Shown: piece by piece, positions 17,213 through 25,886 of the stretch | Layout: each line of letters opens with the position of its first letter | Numbering within the stretch: position 1 is the first letter of the stretch | Notes under the pieces: generated by a model | Seen by the model: only the letters and a program-made list of their open reading frames with translations | What the model was told of the DNA's origin: nothing | Database searches by the model: none | Position numbers and translations under genes: made by a program | Assembly: GCA_019635485.1 (NCBI GenBank) | Contig: JAHBZL010000014.1 | Coordinates: 50,587-114,586, forward strand | Reading direction: 5' to 3' | Length of the DNA: 64,000 bases | DNA from: Piscinibacter sp. | GTDB lineage: Bacteria; Pseudomonadota; Gammaproteobacteria; Burkholderiales; Burkholderiaceae_C

Positions 17213-18106
17213 GTGAAGCAATCATCCATTGCAGAAACGCAATACGCGATCAACCCGGCCGACCTCGAGGTCGTGCTCGCGCTGACCCGCGGCTCGACGC
17301 TCGGCGGCGCCGGCGAGCGCCTCGGCGTCGACGCCTCGACGGTGTTCCGCAGCCTGCAGCGCCTGGAGCGCCACCTGGGCCGGCCCCTGTTCGAGCGCAC
17401 GCGCTCGGGTTACCTGCCCAACGAGCTGGCCACGCAGCTGGCCGCGCACGCCGAGGAGATGGAGGTGGCGCTCGAATCGGCGCGCTCGGCGCTCGCGCAG
17501 GCGCCGACCCAGGTCTCCGGGACGGTGCGCATCACGACCACCGACACGATCCTGCACGGGCTGATCGCGCCGGCGCTGCTCGAGCTGCGCCAGACGCACC
17601 CGCTGCTGAACTTCGACCTGCACGCCGGCAACGAGCTCGCCAGCCTGACGCGGCGCGATGCCGACGTGGCGGTGCGCGCGACCAAGCGCCCGCCCCAGCA
17701 CCTCGTGGGGCGCCACCTCGGGCCGATCCGCGTGGCGCTGTACGCCGCGAAGCGGCGCGGCGCACCGAAGTGGGCCGACGTGCAGGCCGGCCGCGTCGAC
17801 TGGATCGCCGTGGACGACGCGCTGCCCGAGCACCCCTCGGTGGTCTGGCGCAAGCGCCACTTCCCGAAGGTGGTGCCGCGCTACCGGGTCGGCAGCATCC
17901 AGTCGCTGCTGGAGCTCACGGCGCTCGGGCTCGGCGTGGGCGTCGTGCCGATGTTCCTGGCCTCACGCCGCAGCGACGTCGTGCCGCTGACCGACGCCCT
18001 CGACGAGGCCGAGACCGAGCTGTGGCTGCTGACCCACCCGGAGGCGCGCCACCTGCGGCGCATCGCGGTCACCTACACGCACCTGGCGCAGGCGCTGCAG
18101 CTGTGA
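17213..18106 (+). CDS. LysR-family transcriptional regulator
   Basis: A 297-residue LysR-type regulator starting with GTG, with AAGGA 7 bp upstream. The N-terminal helix-turn-helix spans about residues 17-75 (TLGGAGERLGVDASTVFRSL is the recognition part), followed by a periplasmic-binding-like effector domain. It is divergent from doxX-GST-GST and probably controls that operon. It converges on ogt with a 16-bp gap. The inducer is unknown; an electrophile or its glutathione conjugate would fit the context. Confidence 0.87.
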   Translation: MKQSSIAETQYAINPADLEVVLALTRGSTLGGAGERLGVDASTVFRSLQRLERHLGRPLFERTRSGYLPNELATQLAAHAEEMEVALESARSALAQAPTQVSGTVRITTTDTILHGLIAPALLELRQTHPLLNFDLHAGNELASLTRRDADVAVRATKRPPQHLVGRHLGPIRVALYAAKRRGAPKWADVQAGRVDWIAVDDALPEHPSVVWRKRHFPKVVPRYRVGSIQSLLELTALGLGVGVVPMFLASRRSDVVPLTDALDEAETELWLLTHPEARHLRRIAVTYTHLAQALQL

Positions 18107-18122
18107 CCGGCGGCGCCCGGCG

Positions 18123-18674
18123 TCAGCGCGCGTCGAACAGCCCGGGCTGGTTGCCGATGCGGGCCTGCTCGATCTCCAGCAGGCGCCGCTTGGTGTCCAC
18201 CCCGCCCGGCGCCGAAAAGCCGCCGGCGCGCCCGCCCGCCGCCAGCACGCGGTGGCACGGCACGATGATCGCGAAGCGGTTCGCGCCCAGCGCCTGGCCG
18301 ACGGCGCGCGCCGCCTCCGGCTCGCCGAGGCGGCGCGCCACCTCGCCATAGCTCAGCGTCTGCCCGGGCGGGATGCCGCGCGCCACGTCGTAGACACGAC
18401 GATGGAACACCGGCACGCCGTCCATGTCGAGCGGGATCCCGCTCAGGTCGTTGGGTGTCCAGTGCAGCAGCGCGACGATCGCGTCGATGGCCGCCTGCAC
18501 CCGCGGCGGCGGCACCTGCTCGAGCGCGGCGGGGTGGCGGCGGCGCAGGCCGGCCAGCGTGCGCTCGCGGTCGCTGCCGGGCAGGCGCAGGCCGCGCACG
18601 CCGATCGAGTTCCAGGCGATGCCGCAGGTGCCGATCGGCGTGTCGAACAGGGCGATGTGGCTGGCCGCGGGCAT
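18123..18674 (-). CDS. ogt: Methylated-DNA--protein-cysteine methyltransferase
   Basis: A 183-residue single-domain O6-alkylguanine repair protein. The acceptor cysteine is in IIVPCHRVL, and the helix-turn-helix with the Tyr and Arg finger residues precedes it (TLSYGEVARRLG, ARAVGQALGANR). It removes alkyl groups from guanine O6 by irreversible self-alkylation. I chose the ATG at 18674 (MPAASHIALF), which gives the usual length for Ogt proteins without an Ada domain. It is divergent from the gene at 18784. Confidence 0.9.
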   Translation of the reverse strand: MPAASHIALFDTPIGTCGIAWNSIGVRGLRLPGSDRERTLAGLRRRHPAALEQVPPPRVQAAIDAIVALLHWTPNDLSGIPLDMDGVPVFHRRVYDVARGIPPGQTLSYGEVARRLGEPEAARAVGQALGANRFAIIVPCHRVLAAGGRAGGFSAPGGVDTKRRLLEIEQARIGNQPGLFDAR

Positions 18675-18783
18675 GACGGCGCAGATTGTGCGCGCCGACG
18701 GACCCGATTGACCGGCCTCAAGGCGCGCCGCCCCGGCCGCAGCGACGATGCGATCGAAGCCCACTTGAACGAGGATGAATCGC

Positions 18784-19164
18784 ATGAGCCTGTTCCACGC
18801 CGTCGTCTGGATCGACCACCAGAAGGCCCAGGTGCTGCAGTTCGATGCCGAGCACGTGCAGGCGCAGAAGGTCAAGACGCACAGCCACCACACGGCGCAG
18901 CACGGCAGCACGGTGCGCACGCAGCACGAGTTCTTCGGCGAGGTCTGCGCCGCGCTGGCCGGCATCAACGAGGTGCTCGTCGCCGGCCCGCACACCGGCG
19001 TGGCGGATTTCCGCCACTACGCCGAGAAGCACCGGCCCGAAACGGCGCAGCGCATCGTCGGCTACGAGACGGTCGACCACCCGAGCGAGGCGCAGCTCGT
19101 TGCCTTCGCGCGCCAGTACTTCCTCAAGTACGACCGGATGGCCGGGACCCCGACCCCGACCTGA
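18784..19164 (+). CDS. Uncharacterised protein, 'translational machinery' family (eRF1-domain-1-like)
   Basis: A 126-residue soluble protein starting MSLFHAVVWIDHQKAQVLQF. Proteins with this start and a His-rich middle are usually labelled translational machinery protein and resemble domain 1 of eRF1. No function has been shown to my knowledge. The ATG at 18784 is preferred over that at 18775 because GAGGA lies 8 bp upstream of it. It converges on malate synthase with a 4-bp gap. Confidence 0.65.
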   Translation: MSLFHAVVWIDHQKAQVLQFDAEHVQAQKVKTHSHHTAQHGSTVRTQHEFFGEVCAALAGINEVLVAGPHTGVADFRHYAEKHRPETAQRIVGYETVDHPSEAQLVAFARQYFLKYDRMAGTPTPT

Positions 19165-19168
19165 TCGC

Positions 19169-21397
19169 TCAGGCGGCCGTCGCGAGCGGCACGGGGGTCG
19201 CCGTCTTCACGGCCAGCCGCGCCTCGTGCAGCAGGGGTTCGGTGTAGCCGCTGGGCTGCTCCTTGCCCTTGAACACCAGGTCCAGCGCGGCCTGGTAGGC
19301 GCGGCTGGTGGTCCAGTTCCCGGCCATCGGCTGGTACAGCGGGTCACCGGCGTTCTGCTGGTCCACCACCTCGGCCATGCGGCGGAAGGTGGCGTGCACC
19401 TGCTCGGCGGTCACCACGCCGTGGTGCAGCCAGTTCGCGATGTGCTGGCTGCTGATGCGCAGCGTCGCACGGTCCTCCATCAGGCCGACGTTGTGGATGT
19501 CCGGCACCTTGGAGCAGCCCACGCCCTGGTCGACCCAGCGCACCACGTAGCCGAGGATGCCCTGGGCGTTGTTGTCCAGCTCCTGCTGGCGCTCGGCGTC
19601 CTTCCACTTCGCGGCCTTCACGACCGGGATCGACAGCAGCCCGGCCAGCAGCGTCTCGCGCTCGGCCTCCGCGTCGATCTTCTCGAGCGCCTTCTGCACC
19701 TTGAACACGTCGACCTGGTGGTAGTGCAGCGCATGCAGCGTGGCGGCGGTCGGGCTCGGCACCCATGCGGTGTTGGCGCCGGCCAGCGGGTGCGCGATCT
19801 TCTGCTGCAGCATCGCCGCCATCAGGTCCGGCATCGCCCACATGCCCTTGCCGATCTGCGCCTTGCCGCGCAGGCCGCACGCCAGGCCCACCAGCACGTT
19901 GTTGCGCTCGTAGGCCTGGATCCAGGCGCTGGACTTCATGTCGCCCTTGCGCAGCATCGGCCCGGCCAGCATCGCGGTATGCATCTCGTCGCCGGTGCGG
20001 TCGAGGAAGCCGGTGTTGATGAAGGCCACGCGCGACGCCGCGGCGGCGATGCAGGCCTTCAGGTTGACGCTGGTGCGGCGCTCCTCGTCCATGATGCCCA
20101 GCTTCACCGTGCTGTCCGGCAGGCCGAGCAGCTGCTCCACGCGCGTGAACAGCTCGGCCGCGAAGGCCACCTCGGCCGGGCCGTGCATCTTGGGCTTGAC
20201 GATGTAGACCGAGCCGGTGCGCGAGTTGACGATGCCGCCTCGCCCGTGGCGCTGCAGGTCGTGCAGCGCGATCGTCGTCGTGACCACCGCGTCCATGATG
20301 CCTTCGGGAATCTCGCGCTGCGCGCCGTCGGCGCCGTCCCAGAGGATCGCCGGGTTGGTCATCAGGTGGCCGACGTTGCGCACGAACAGCAGCGAGCGGC
20401 CGTGCAGCACAACGTCCTCGCCGCGCGGGCCGGTGTAGCGGCGGTCCGGGTTGAGGCCACGCGTGAAGCTGCGCCCGCCCTTGCTGACCTCCTCGGTCAG
20501 CGTGCCCTGGACGATGCCCAGCCAGTTGCCGTAGGCGAGCACCTTGTCCTGGCCGTCGACCACCGCGACCGAGTCCTCCAGGTCCAGGATGGTGGACAGC
20601 GCCGCCTCGAGCACCAGGTCGGCGACGCCGGCCGGGTCGGTCGCGCCGATCGAGTGCGTGCGGTCGATGCGCAGGTCCAGGTGCAGGCCGTGGTGCGACA
20701 TCAGCACCGACGACGGCGCGTCGGCCTCGCCCTGGAAGCCGACGAACTGCGCCGGGTTCTTCAGGCCGACGGTCGTGCCGTTCTTCAGCGTCACCGCCAG
20801 GTTGTTGTCGACCACGCGGTAGGCGGTGGAATCGATGTGCGAACCCTTCTTCAGCGGCACGCAGCGGTCCAGCACGTAACGTGCGTACTCGATCACCTTG
20901 GCGCCGCGCACCTCGTTGTAGCCCGGGCCGCGGGCCGCGCCACCGGTCTCGGGCAGCGCGTCGGTGCCGTACAGCGCGTCGTACAGCGAACCCCAGCGCG
21001 CGTTGGCGGCGTTCAGCGCGTAGCGCGCGTTGGTGATCGGCACCACCAGCTGCGGGCCGGCCTGCAGCGCGAGCTCGGCGTCGACGTTCTTCGTCGTCGC
21101 CTTCACCTTCTTCGGCGCCGGCACCAGGTAGCCGATCTGCTCGAGGAACTGGCGGTAGGCGCGGGGCTTCGTGATCGGGCCCGGGTGCGCGCGGTGCCAG
21201 GCGTCGAGCTCGGACTGCAGCCGGTCGCGTTCGGCCAGCAGCGCGGCGTTTTTCGGCGCCAGGTCGGCGACGATCGCGTCGAAGCCGTCCCAGAAGGCCT
21301 CGCTCGTCACGCCGGTGCCGGGCAGCACCTCGTCCTCGATGAAGCGGTACAGCGGCGTCGCCACGTGCAGGCGATGGCAGGTGGTGCGGTCGGTCAT
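19169..21397 (-). CDS. glcB: Malate synthase G
   Basis: A 742-residue enzyme of the large, monomeric malate synthase G class. It condenses glyoxylate with acetyl-CoA to malate in the glyoxylate or glycolate pathway. Length and sequence run (start [19 protein letters not shown], core segment [17 protein letters not shown]-terminal [20 protein letters not shown]) match the family throughout. No isocitrate lyase or glycolate oxidase gene is in the window. A haloacid dehalogenase gene, which could release glycolate, lies just upstream on the same strand. Confidence 0.95.
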   Translation of the reverse strand: MTDRTTCHRLHVATPLYRFIEDEVLPGTGVTSEAFWDGFDAIVADLAPKNAALLAERDRLQSELDAWHRAHPGPITKPRAYRQFLEQIGYLVPAPKKVKATTKNVDAELALQAGPQLVVPITNARYALNAANARWGSLYDALYGTDALPETGGAARGPGYNEVRGAKVIEYARYVLDRCVPLKKGSHIDSTAYRVVDNNLAVTLKNGTTVGLKNPAQFVGFQGEADAPSSVLMSHHGLHLDLRIDRTHSIGATDPAGVADLVLEAALSTILDLEDSVAVVDGQDKVLAYGNWLGIVQGTLTEEVSKGGRSFTRGLNPDRRYTGPRGEDVVLHGRSLLFVRNVGHLMTNPAILWDGADGAQREIPEGIMDAVVTTTIALHDLQRHGRGGIVNSRTGSVYIVKPKMHGPAEVAFAAELFTRVEQLLGLPDSTVKLGIMDEERRTSVNLKACIAAAASRVAFINTGFLDRTGDEMHTAMLAGPMLRKGDMKSSAWIQAYERNNVLVGLACGLRGKAQIGKGMWAMPDLMAAMLQQKIAHPLAGANTAWVPSPTAATLHALHYHQVDVFKVQKALEKIDAEAERETLLAGLLSIPVVKAAKWKDAERQQELDNNAQGILGYVVRWVDQGVGCSKVPDIHNVGLMEDRATLRISSQHIANWLHHGVVTAEQVHATFRRMAEVVDQQNAGDPLYQPMAGNWTTSRAYQAALDLVFKGKEQPSGYTEPLLHEARLAVKTATPVPLATAA

Positions 21398-21416
21398 GGT
21401 CGGTCCTCGCGGGGAT

Positions 21417-22100
21417 TCAGGCAGGAAAGAACTCGAGCACGTCGCGCAGGCTGGTGCCGATGCGCGTGGGCAGGGTATCGAGCTGCTCGACGGGCAGCCC
21501 GGCGCGGTTCACCCACAGCGTGGTGTAGCCGTACCAGGTGGCGCCGATCGCGTCCCAGCAGTTGCTGGAGACGAACAGGATCTCGCCCGGAGGCCGGCCG
21601 AGCGATTCGGTGCCGAGCCGGTAGGTCGCCGGGTCGGTCTTGTAGCGCTGCAGCTCGTGCACCGACAGCACCGGATCGAGCAGGTCCGCGAACCCGGCGC
21701 TGCGGACGGCGACCCCCAGCATTTCCGGGTCGCCGTTGCTGAGGATGCCGGCGCGCACGCCGCGCGCCTTCAGCTCGGCCAGCACATCGCGGTTCTCGGG
21801 GAACGCCGACAGGTGCCGGTACTGGTTCATCAGCCGGTCCTCGGCCGCGCCGTCGAGCGGGAGCTGCAGGCGCAGCGCCGCGTAGCGCAATCCGGCCCGG
21901 GTCAGCTCCCAGAACGGGCGGTAGCGCCCGCTCATGGAGGTCAGCCGGGTGTATTCGATCTGCTTGTCGCGCCACAGCTGGGCGAGGCGTTCGCCCTGGC
22001 CGGGGAACAGCTGCTCGGCCAGCAGGCCCACGCTGTAGACATCGAACAGCGTGCCGTAGGCATCGAAGAGAACGGCGCGCGGCCGCAGTGGGGCGTCCAT
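21417..22100 (-). CDS. Haloacid dehalogenase, type II (HAD superfamily)
   Basis: A 227-residue HAD hydrolase of the (S)-2-haloacid dehalogenase type. The nucleophile is Asp13 in [13 protein letters not shown], the second motif is [10 protein letters not shown], and [20 protein letters not shown] carries the C-terminal Asn and acidic residues typical of class II dehalogenases rather than phosphatases. It would hydrolyse 2-halo acids to hydroxy acids; haloacetate would yield glycolate. It ends 19 bp before malate synthase G and may be co-transcribed with it. Confidence 0.85.
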   Translation of the reverse strand: MDAPLRPRAVLFDAYGTLFDVYSVGLLAEQLFPGQGERLAQLWRDKQIEYTRLTSMSGRYRPFWELTRAGLRYAALRLQLPLDGAAEDRLMNQYRHLSAFPENRDVLAELKARGVRAGILSNGDPEMLGVAVRSAGFADLLDPVLSVHELQRYKTDPATYRLGTESLGRPPGEILFVSSNCWDAIGATWYGYTTLWVNRAGLPVEQLDTLPTRIGTSLRDVLEFFPA

Positions 22101-22277
22101 GGTCGGACTCTATTCCACCCCGGCCCCGACATTCAGTGGCTGGATCGGCGGGGATCGATGACCTGGACGCAAAGATGGCGACAGGATGACCGATCCGCAT
22201 ACCCCTTGAGGTAAGCCAACAACCCGTGGCGCGCGCCGGCGCCCAATGAACGCCGGTCAACACGAAGGAGGATCGCC

Positions 22278-22427
22278 ATGCGCGCCCTGACAGAACTGTT
22301 CACCACCGATGTCGGCCTGCTGAGCCTCGCGGTGCTCGCCTTCATGCTCGGCATGGGCGGCTACTACCTGCGCTACTTCATCAAGCATGTGCGCGAGGAT
22401 GCGGCCCGGCAGCCGCCCAAGGCCTGA
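22278..22427 (+). CDS. Small membrane protein, DUF3149 type
   Basis: A 49-residue protein with one membrane helix (about residues 13-35) and a basic C-terminus. The start MRALTELFTTDVGLLSLAVL with MLGMGGYYLRYF matches DUF3149, a small family common in Burkholderiales with no known role. The strong Shine-Dalgarno AAGGAGG at 22265-22271 supports real expression. Apart from that site I see nothing further in the upstream gap (22101-22277). Confidence 0.8.
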   Translation: MRALTELFTTDVGLLSLAVLAFMLGMGGYYLRYFIKHVREDAARQPPKA

Positions 22428-22458
22428 TTGTTGACTTCGGCGCGCATAATCGCGCGCC

Positions 22459-23379
22459 ATGGACCGGCTTAAGCAGATCGAATCGTTCGTATCGGTCGCG
22501 GCCCGGGGCAGTCTGACGGCGGCAGCGCACGCCGAAGGCGTGGCCCCGGCGGTGATCGGCCGGCGCATCGACGCGCTCGAGGAGCGGCTGGGCGTCAAGC
22601 TGCTGGTGCGCACGACGCGCAAGATCACCCTGACGCACGAGGGCAGCGCCTTCCTCGAAGACTGCCAGCGCCTGCTGGCGGACCTGGCCAGCGCCGAGGC
22701 CAGCGTCAGCGCCGGCGGCGTGAAGGCGAGCGGCTACCTGCGGGTCACGGCCCCGGCCGGCTTCGGCCGCCGCCACGTCGCGCCACTGGTGCCGCGCTTC
22801 ATTGCGCAGCACCCGGACGTCAATGTCTCGCTGAACCTGAGCGACCGCGTGGTCGACATCGTCAACGAGGGCTACGACTGCGCGGTGCGCGTCGGCGACC
22901 TGCCCGACAGCAGCCTGATCAGCGTGCGCATGGCGGACAACCGGCGCCTGTGCGTCGCCACGCCGGCCTACCTGAAGCGCGCCGGCACGCCGCGGCACCC
23001 GAACGAGCTGCTGCGCCACGAGTGCCTGACGCTCAGCTCGGACGCCAGCCAGACGCGCGGCTGGGCCTTCCAGATCGACGGCGCGGTCACGCACCTGCGC
23101 CCGAGCGGCCGGCTCGACTGCAGCGACGGCCAGGTGCTGCACGACTGGTGCACCGCCGGGCTGGGCATCGCGTGGCGCTCGACCTGGGAGGTCGAGCAGG
23201 AGATCGCCTCCGGGGTGCTGGTCACGGTGCTGGACGAGTTCGCCGCCCCGCCGAACGGCATCTACGCCGTGTTCCCGCACGCTCGCCACCTGGCGCTGCG
23301 CGTGCGGCTGTGGATCGACTTCCTGAAGCACACCTACGGCGACACGGCCTACTGGCGCGCATTGCCGAAGGCGGCCTGA
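22459..23379 (+). CDS. LysR-family transcriptional regulator
   Basis: A 306-residue LysR-type regulator. The helix-turn-helix is near residues 16-40 (GSLTAAAHAEGVAPAVIGRR) and the effector domain spans about 90-300. The CrgA-like subgroup is suggested by TAPAGFGRRHVAPLVPRF. It starts 31 bp after the DUF3149 gene and is followed by a membrane protein gene. There is no divergent partner, so its targets cannot be inferred from position. Confidence 0.87.
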   Translation: MDRLKQIESFVSVAARGSLTAAAHAEGVAPAVIGRRIDALEERLGVKLLVRTTRKITLTHEGSAFLEDCQRLLADLASAEASVSAGGVKASGYLRVTAPAGFGRRHVAPLVPRFIAQHPDVNVSLNLSDRVVDIVNEGYDCAVRVGDLPDSSLISVRMADNRRLCVATPAYLKRAGTPRHPNELLRHECLTLSSDASQTRGWAFQIDGAVTHLRPSGRLDCSDGQVLHDWCTAGLGIAWRSTWEVEQEIASGVLVTVLDEFAAPPNGIYAVFPHARHLALRVRLWIDFLKHTYGDTAYWRALPKAA

Positions 23380-23411
23380 GCCAAGGTGCCACTCGACCGC
23401 CGGAAGACCCG

Positions 23412-23867
23412 ATGATCCTCGACGCACTGCTCGCCTACCTGCACTTCGCCGCGATCCTGACGGCGGTGGTGTTCGTGGCCAGCCAGGCGGCCCTGTGCCG
23501 GCCCGAGTGGCTGAACGCGGCGGCCGTGCAGCGGCTCGCCCGCGTCAATGCGATCTATCTCGTCGCGCTGGGCCTGGTGCTGGCCAGCGGCGCGGCGCGC
23601 GCGCAGTTCGGCGCGAAGGGTCCGGACTGGACCTGGGCGCAGCCGCTGCTGCACCTGAAGCTGGGCCTGACGCTCGCGATGCTCGCGATGGCGGTCGGGC
23701 CGACCCGGCGCTACGCGCATTGGCGCGACCGGCTCGCGCGCGACGGGTCCCTGCCGGCCGAAGCCGAGGTGCGCGCCACCCGGCGCAGCGTGATGATCGC
23801 CTCGCACTTGATGCTGATCATCCCGCTGGCCGCCGTGCTGCTGGCGCGCGGCCTGCTCGGGCGTTGA
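23412..23867 (+). CDS. DUF2214 family membrane protein
   Basis: A 151-residue protein with four predicted membrane helices, starting MILDALLAYLHFAAILTAVV. The pattern (H near residue 11, long hydrophobic stretches, a conserved Arg-rich loop and C-terminal helix) fits DUF2214. Its function is unknown. The gene lies 32 bp after lysR on the same strand and ends one base before the convergent PsiF gene. Confidence 0.75.
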   Translation: MILDALLAYLHFAAILTAVVFVASQAALCRPEWLNAAAVQRLARVNAIYLVALGLVLASGAARAQFGAKGPDWTWAQPLLHLKLGLTLAMLAMAVGPTRRYAHWRDRLARDGSLPAEAEVRATRRSVMIASHLMLIIPLAAVLLARGLLGR

Positions 23868-23868
23868 C

Positions 23869-24171
23869 TCAGGCGCCGGTGCTCAGGCACTGCTTCATGA
23901 AGGCCTTGCGCTCGTCACCCTTCTTGGCGCCGGCTTCCTTGTTGCAGGCGGTCATGCGCTCCTGCTGCGCCTTGCGCTTGTTCGACAGGCAGCTCTTCAT
24001 GAACGCCTTGCGCTCGTCGCCCTTCTTGTCGCCGGCTTCCTGATTGCACTGGGCCATCTTGCTCTGCTGAGCGGTCATGGCCTTGGGCGCGCTGGCGGCC
24101 GCGTCGGCGGCCTGGGCGGACGTGGCGAAGCCGGCGGCGGCCAGGGCCAGCGCGGTGATCAGCTGTTTCAT
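23869..24171 (-). CDS. psiF: PsiF-repeat periplasmic protein
   Basis: A 100-residue secreted protein. A signal peptide (residues 1-21, MKQLITALALAAAGFATSAQ, then A) is followed by two PsiF repeats of about 33 residues, each with a C...KGDERKAFMK.CL pattern and two cysteines. The two repeats remain about 90 percent alike at DNA level over their core, suggesting recent duplication or strong constraint. In E. coli psiF is induced by phosphate starvation, but its role is unknown. I placed the start at 24171 after an AGGAGAAGGAGA ribosome binding site. Confidence 0.85.
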   Translation of the reverse strand: MKQLITALALAAAGFATSAQAADAAASAPKAMTAQQSKMAQCNQEAGDKKGDERKAFMKSCLSNKRKAQQERMTACNKEAGAKKGDERKAFMKQCLSTGA

Positions 24172-24339
24172 CGGGATCTCCTTCTCCTGTGCGGGGCACG
24201 ATTGCCGCTGCGGATTGGAGCCTCGTGCCCCGCCGCCGGCAAGCCACGCAACGCGCCGGCACGCCGATTGGTGCACAGGCTGTGGCGCCCGCGCCTCAGT
24301 TCGCGGTCGGAGTCTTGCGCGCTGCCGGCGCGCCGGCCG

Positions 24340-25707
24340 TCAGAGGATCCGGCGCGGATGGGCCAGCGCCTCGTGCGCGGCGTGCAGCCGCCGTACCAGC
24401 ACGCGGATGAAAGCCTCGTCGAAATGGTGCCGGCAGCCCGGGCTGACCTGGGCCAGTGTCTCGGGCGTGAAGGAGATCGTCGTGGCCGTCTCGGTGACGA
24501 TCACGTCGGTGCTGTGCTGGCGCAGGTCCGGGCTGGGCGCGAGGTAGGCCATCTCGCCCACCGAGGTACCGGCGCCGAGCTGGGCGACCTTCTGGCCGTC
24601 GCGGAACACCTCCAGCTCGCCCTTGGCGATGATGTGGAAGGTGCGCCCCTCCTCGCCCTTGCGGTACAGCGCGTGGCCGAAGTCGAAGCGCTGCCACCGG
24701 GCGCGGTGCACGACCTCCCACAGCTCGACATCGCCGAAGCCGCTGAAGAAGTCCAGGCTGCGCAGCAGGTTGAAGCGCTCCGAGTCGAGCACGCCCTGCA
24801 GCTGCCCGCGCGGCACGTGCTGGTGCGTGATCAGGCCGGAGAGCGCCTGGGCGAACTCGTCCCAGTCGCGGTAGCGACCCGCAGGGTCCTTGGCCAGCGC
24901 GCGCTGGATCACCGCGTCGACCGTCGGCGCGACGCCCGAGCGCAGGTGGTGCAGCGGCGCCGGCTGCTGCTGGTAGATCTGCTGCATCATCGCCGACTGC
25001 ACCTGCGCGTCGAACGGCGGCCGTCCGGCGATCAGGTGATAGAGCACCGCGCCGAGCGAATAGATGTCGGCCCGGCAGTCGAGCGCCGCGCCGTCGAGCT
25101 GCTCGGGCGACATGTAGGCGAGCGAGCCGACGCGATAGACCTGCGTCACGTCCGACGCCAGGTTCAGCACGCTGCCGAAATCGCTCACCTTGACGTCGGT
25201 GATCGTGCCGCCGCCCAGCGTCACCAGCAGGTTGGCGGGCTTGACGTCGCGGTGGATCAGGCCCTGGCGGTAGACGTAGCCGAGCGCCATTGCGCACTTG
25301 AAGCCGATCTCGACGATCAGCTCCAGCGACAGCAGCTGGTCGGCACGGCAGTACGGCCGCAGTGTCGCGCCGTTGACGTACTCCATCACCAGGTAGGGCT
25401 CGACCGGGTCGGCCACCGCGTCGTAGATCTGCACCACGTTCGGGTGCTTCAGGCGGCCCACCAGCGCAGCCTCGGCGGCGAAGAAGCGCTCGAAGTAGCG
25501 GTTCTCGCGGCCATCGGCGACGGCCAGCGGGCGCACCTTCTTGATCGCGACGTCGCGATCCAGGAAGTCGTCGTGGCAGAGGAAGACCTCGCTGGTCGCC
25601 CCGTCGCCGAGCCGGCGCAGCACGCGGTACTTGCCGATCATGGCCGGCTGGTCGGACAAGGGCAGGGCCATATCCTCGGGGCGAAGGGTGGAGCTGATGA
25701 AGGACAT
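24340..25707 (-). CDS. Ser/Thr protein kinase with C-terminal cyclic-nucleotide-binding-like domain
   Basis: A 455-residue fusion. The Hanks-type kinase domain (about 25-290) has the glycine loop GDGATSEV (34-41), Lys56, the catalytic HRDVKPAN (152-159), DFG at 176-178 and SPEQ. All catalytic residues are present, so it should be active. Residues about 320-425 form a cyclic-nucleotide-binding-like barrel. The usual phosphate-binding Pro-Arg is altered: GEMAYLAPSP is followed by DLRQ, so cAMP binding is doubtful. No membrane segment is visible. It is divergent from argS and its substrates are unknown. Confidence 0.87.
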   Translation of the reverse strand: MSFISSTLRPEDMALPLSDQPAMIGKYRVLRRLGDGATSEVFLCHDDFLDRDVAIKKVRPLAVADGRENRYFERFFAAEAALVGRLKHPNVVQIYDAVADPVEPYLVMEYVNGATLRPYCRADQLLSLELIVEIGFKCAMALGYVYRQGLIHRDVKPANLLVTLGGGTITDVKVSDFGSVLNLASDVTQVYRVGSLAYMSPEQLDGAALDCRADIYSLGAVLYHLIAGRPPFDAQVQSAMMQQIYQQQPAPLHHLRSGVAPTVDAVIQRALAKDPAGRYRDWDEFAQALSGLITHQHVPRGQLQGVLDSERFNLLRSLDFFSGFGDVELWEVVHRARWQRFDFGHALYRKGEEGRTFHIIAKGELEVFRDGQKVAQLGAGTSVGEMAYLAPSPDLRQHSTDVIVTETATTISFTPETLAQVSPGCRHHFDEAFIRVLVRRLHAAHEALAHPRRIL

Positions 25708-25824
25708 GGCGGGCCGGCGGCACGAAGGCGGGCCCGACGATCTTGGCACGCCCGCTGCTCCCGGCTGCGCGGAAAAGGGGCCCGATTCGCGGCCAATCGT
25801 GCGCCGCACCCTGGCCCCGAGTTG

Positions 25825-25834
25825 CAACCGGTTG
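25825..25834. promoter_or_regulatory. Perfect 10-bp palindrome between the kinase gene and argS
   Basis: CAACCGGTTG is a perfect palindrome in the 179-bp divergent gap, 53 bp upstream of argS. A TAGAAT -10-like element occurs about 9 bp before the argS ATG, but no -35 box sits 17 bp before it. The palindrome could be an operator for either gene; this is weak evidence. Confidence 0.25.
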
Positions 25835-25886
25835 TGACACTGGTGGCCCGCCCGGGGAGTCCGGGGGCGGCCCGTAGAATTCGCCC

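Noticed and set aside
18253-18270. A sigma-54-like TGGCAC sequence
   Set aside because: It lies inside ogt, and no TTGC element follows at the required spacing.
18845-21742. A 965-codon open frame opposite malate synthase
   Set aside because: It is antisense to glcB, with the composition typical of a high-GC shadow frame and no recognisable domain.
22429-22458. TTGACT and CATAAT as a promoter for the LysR gene at 22459
   Set aside because: The two boxes are only 8 bp apart, too close for a sigma-70 promoter.
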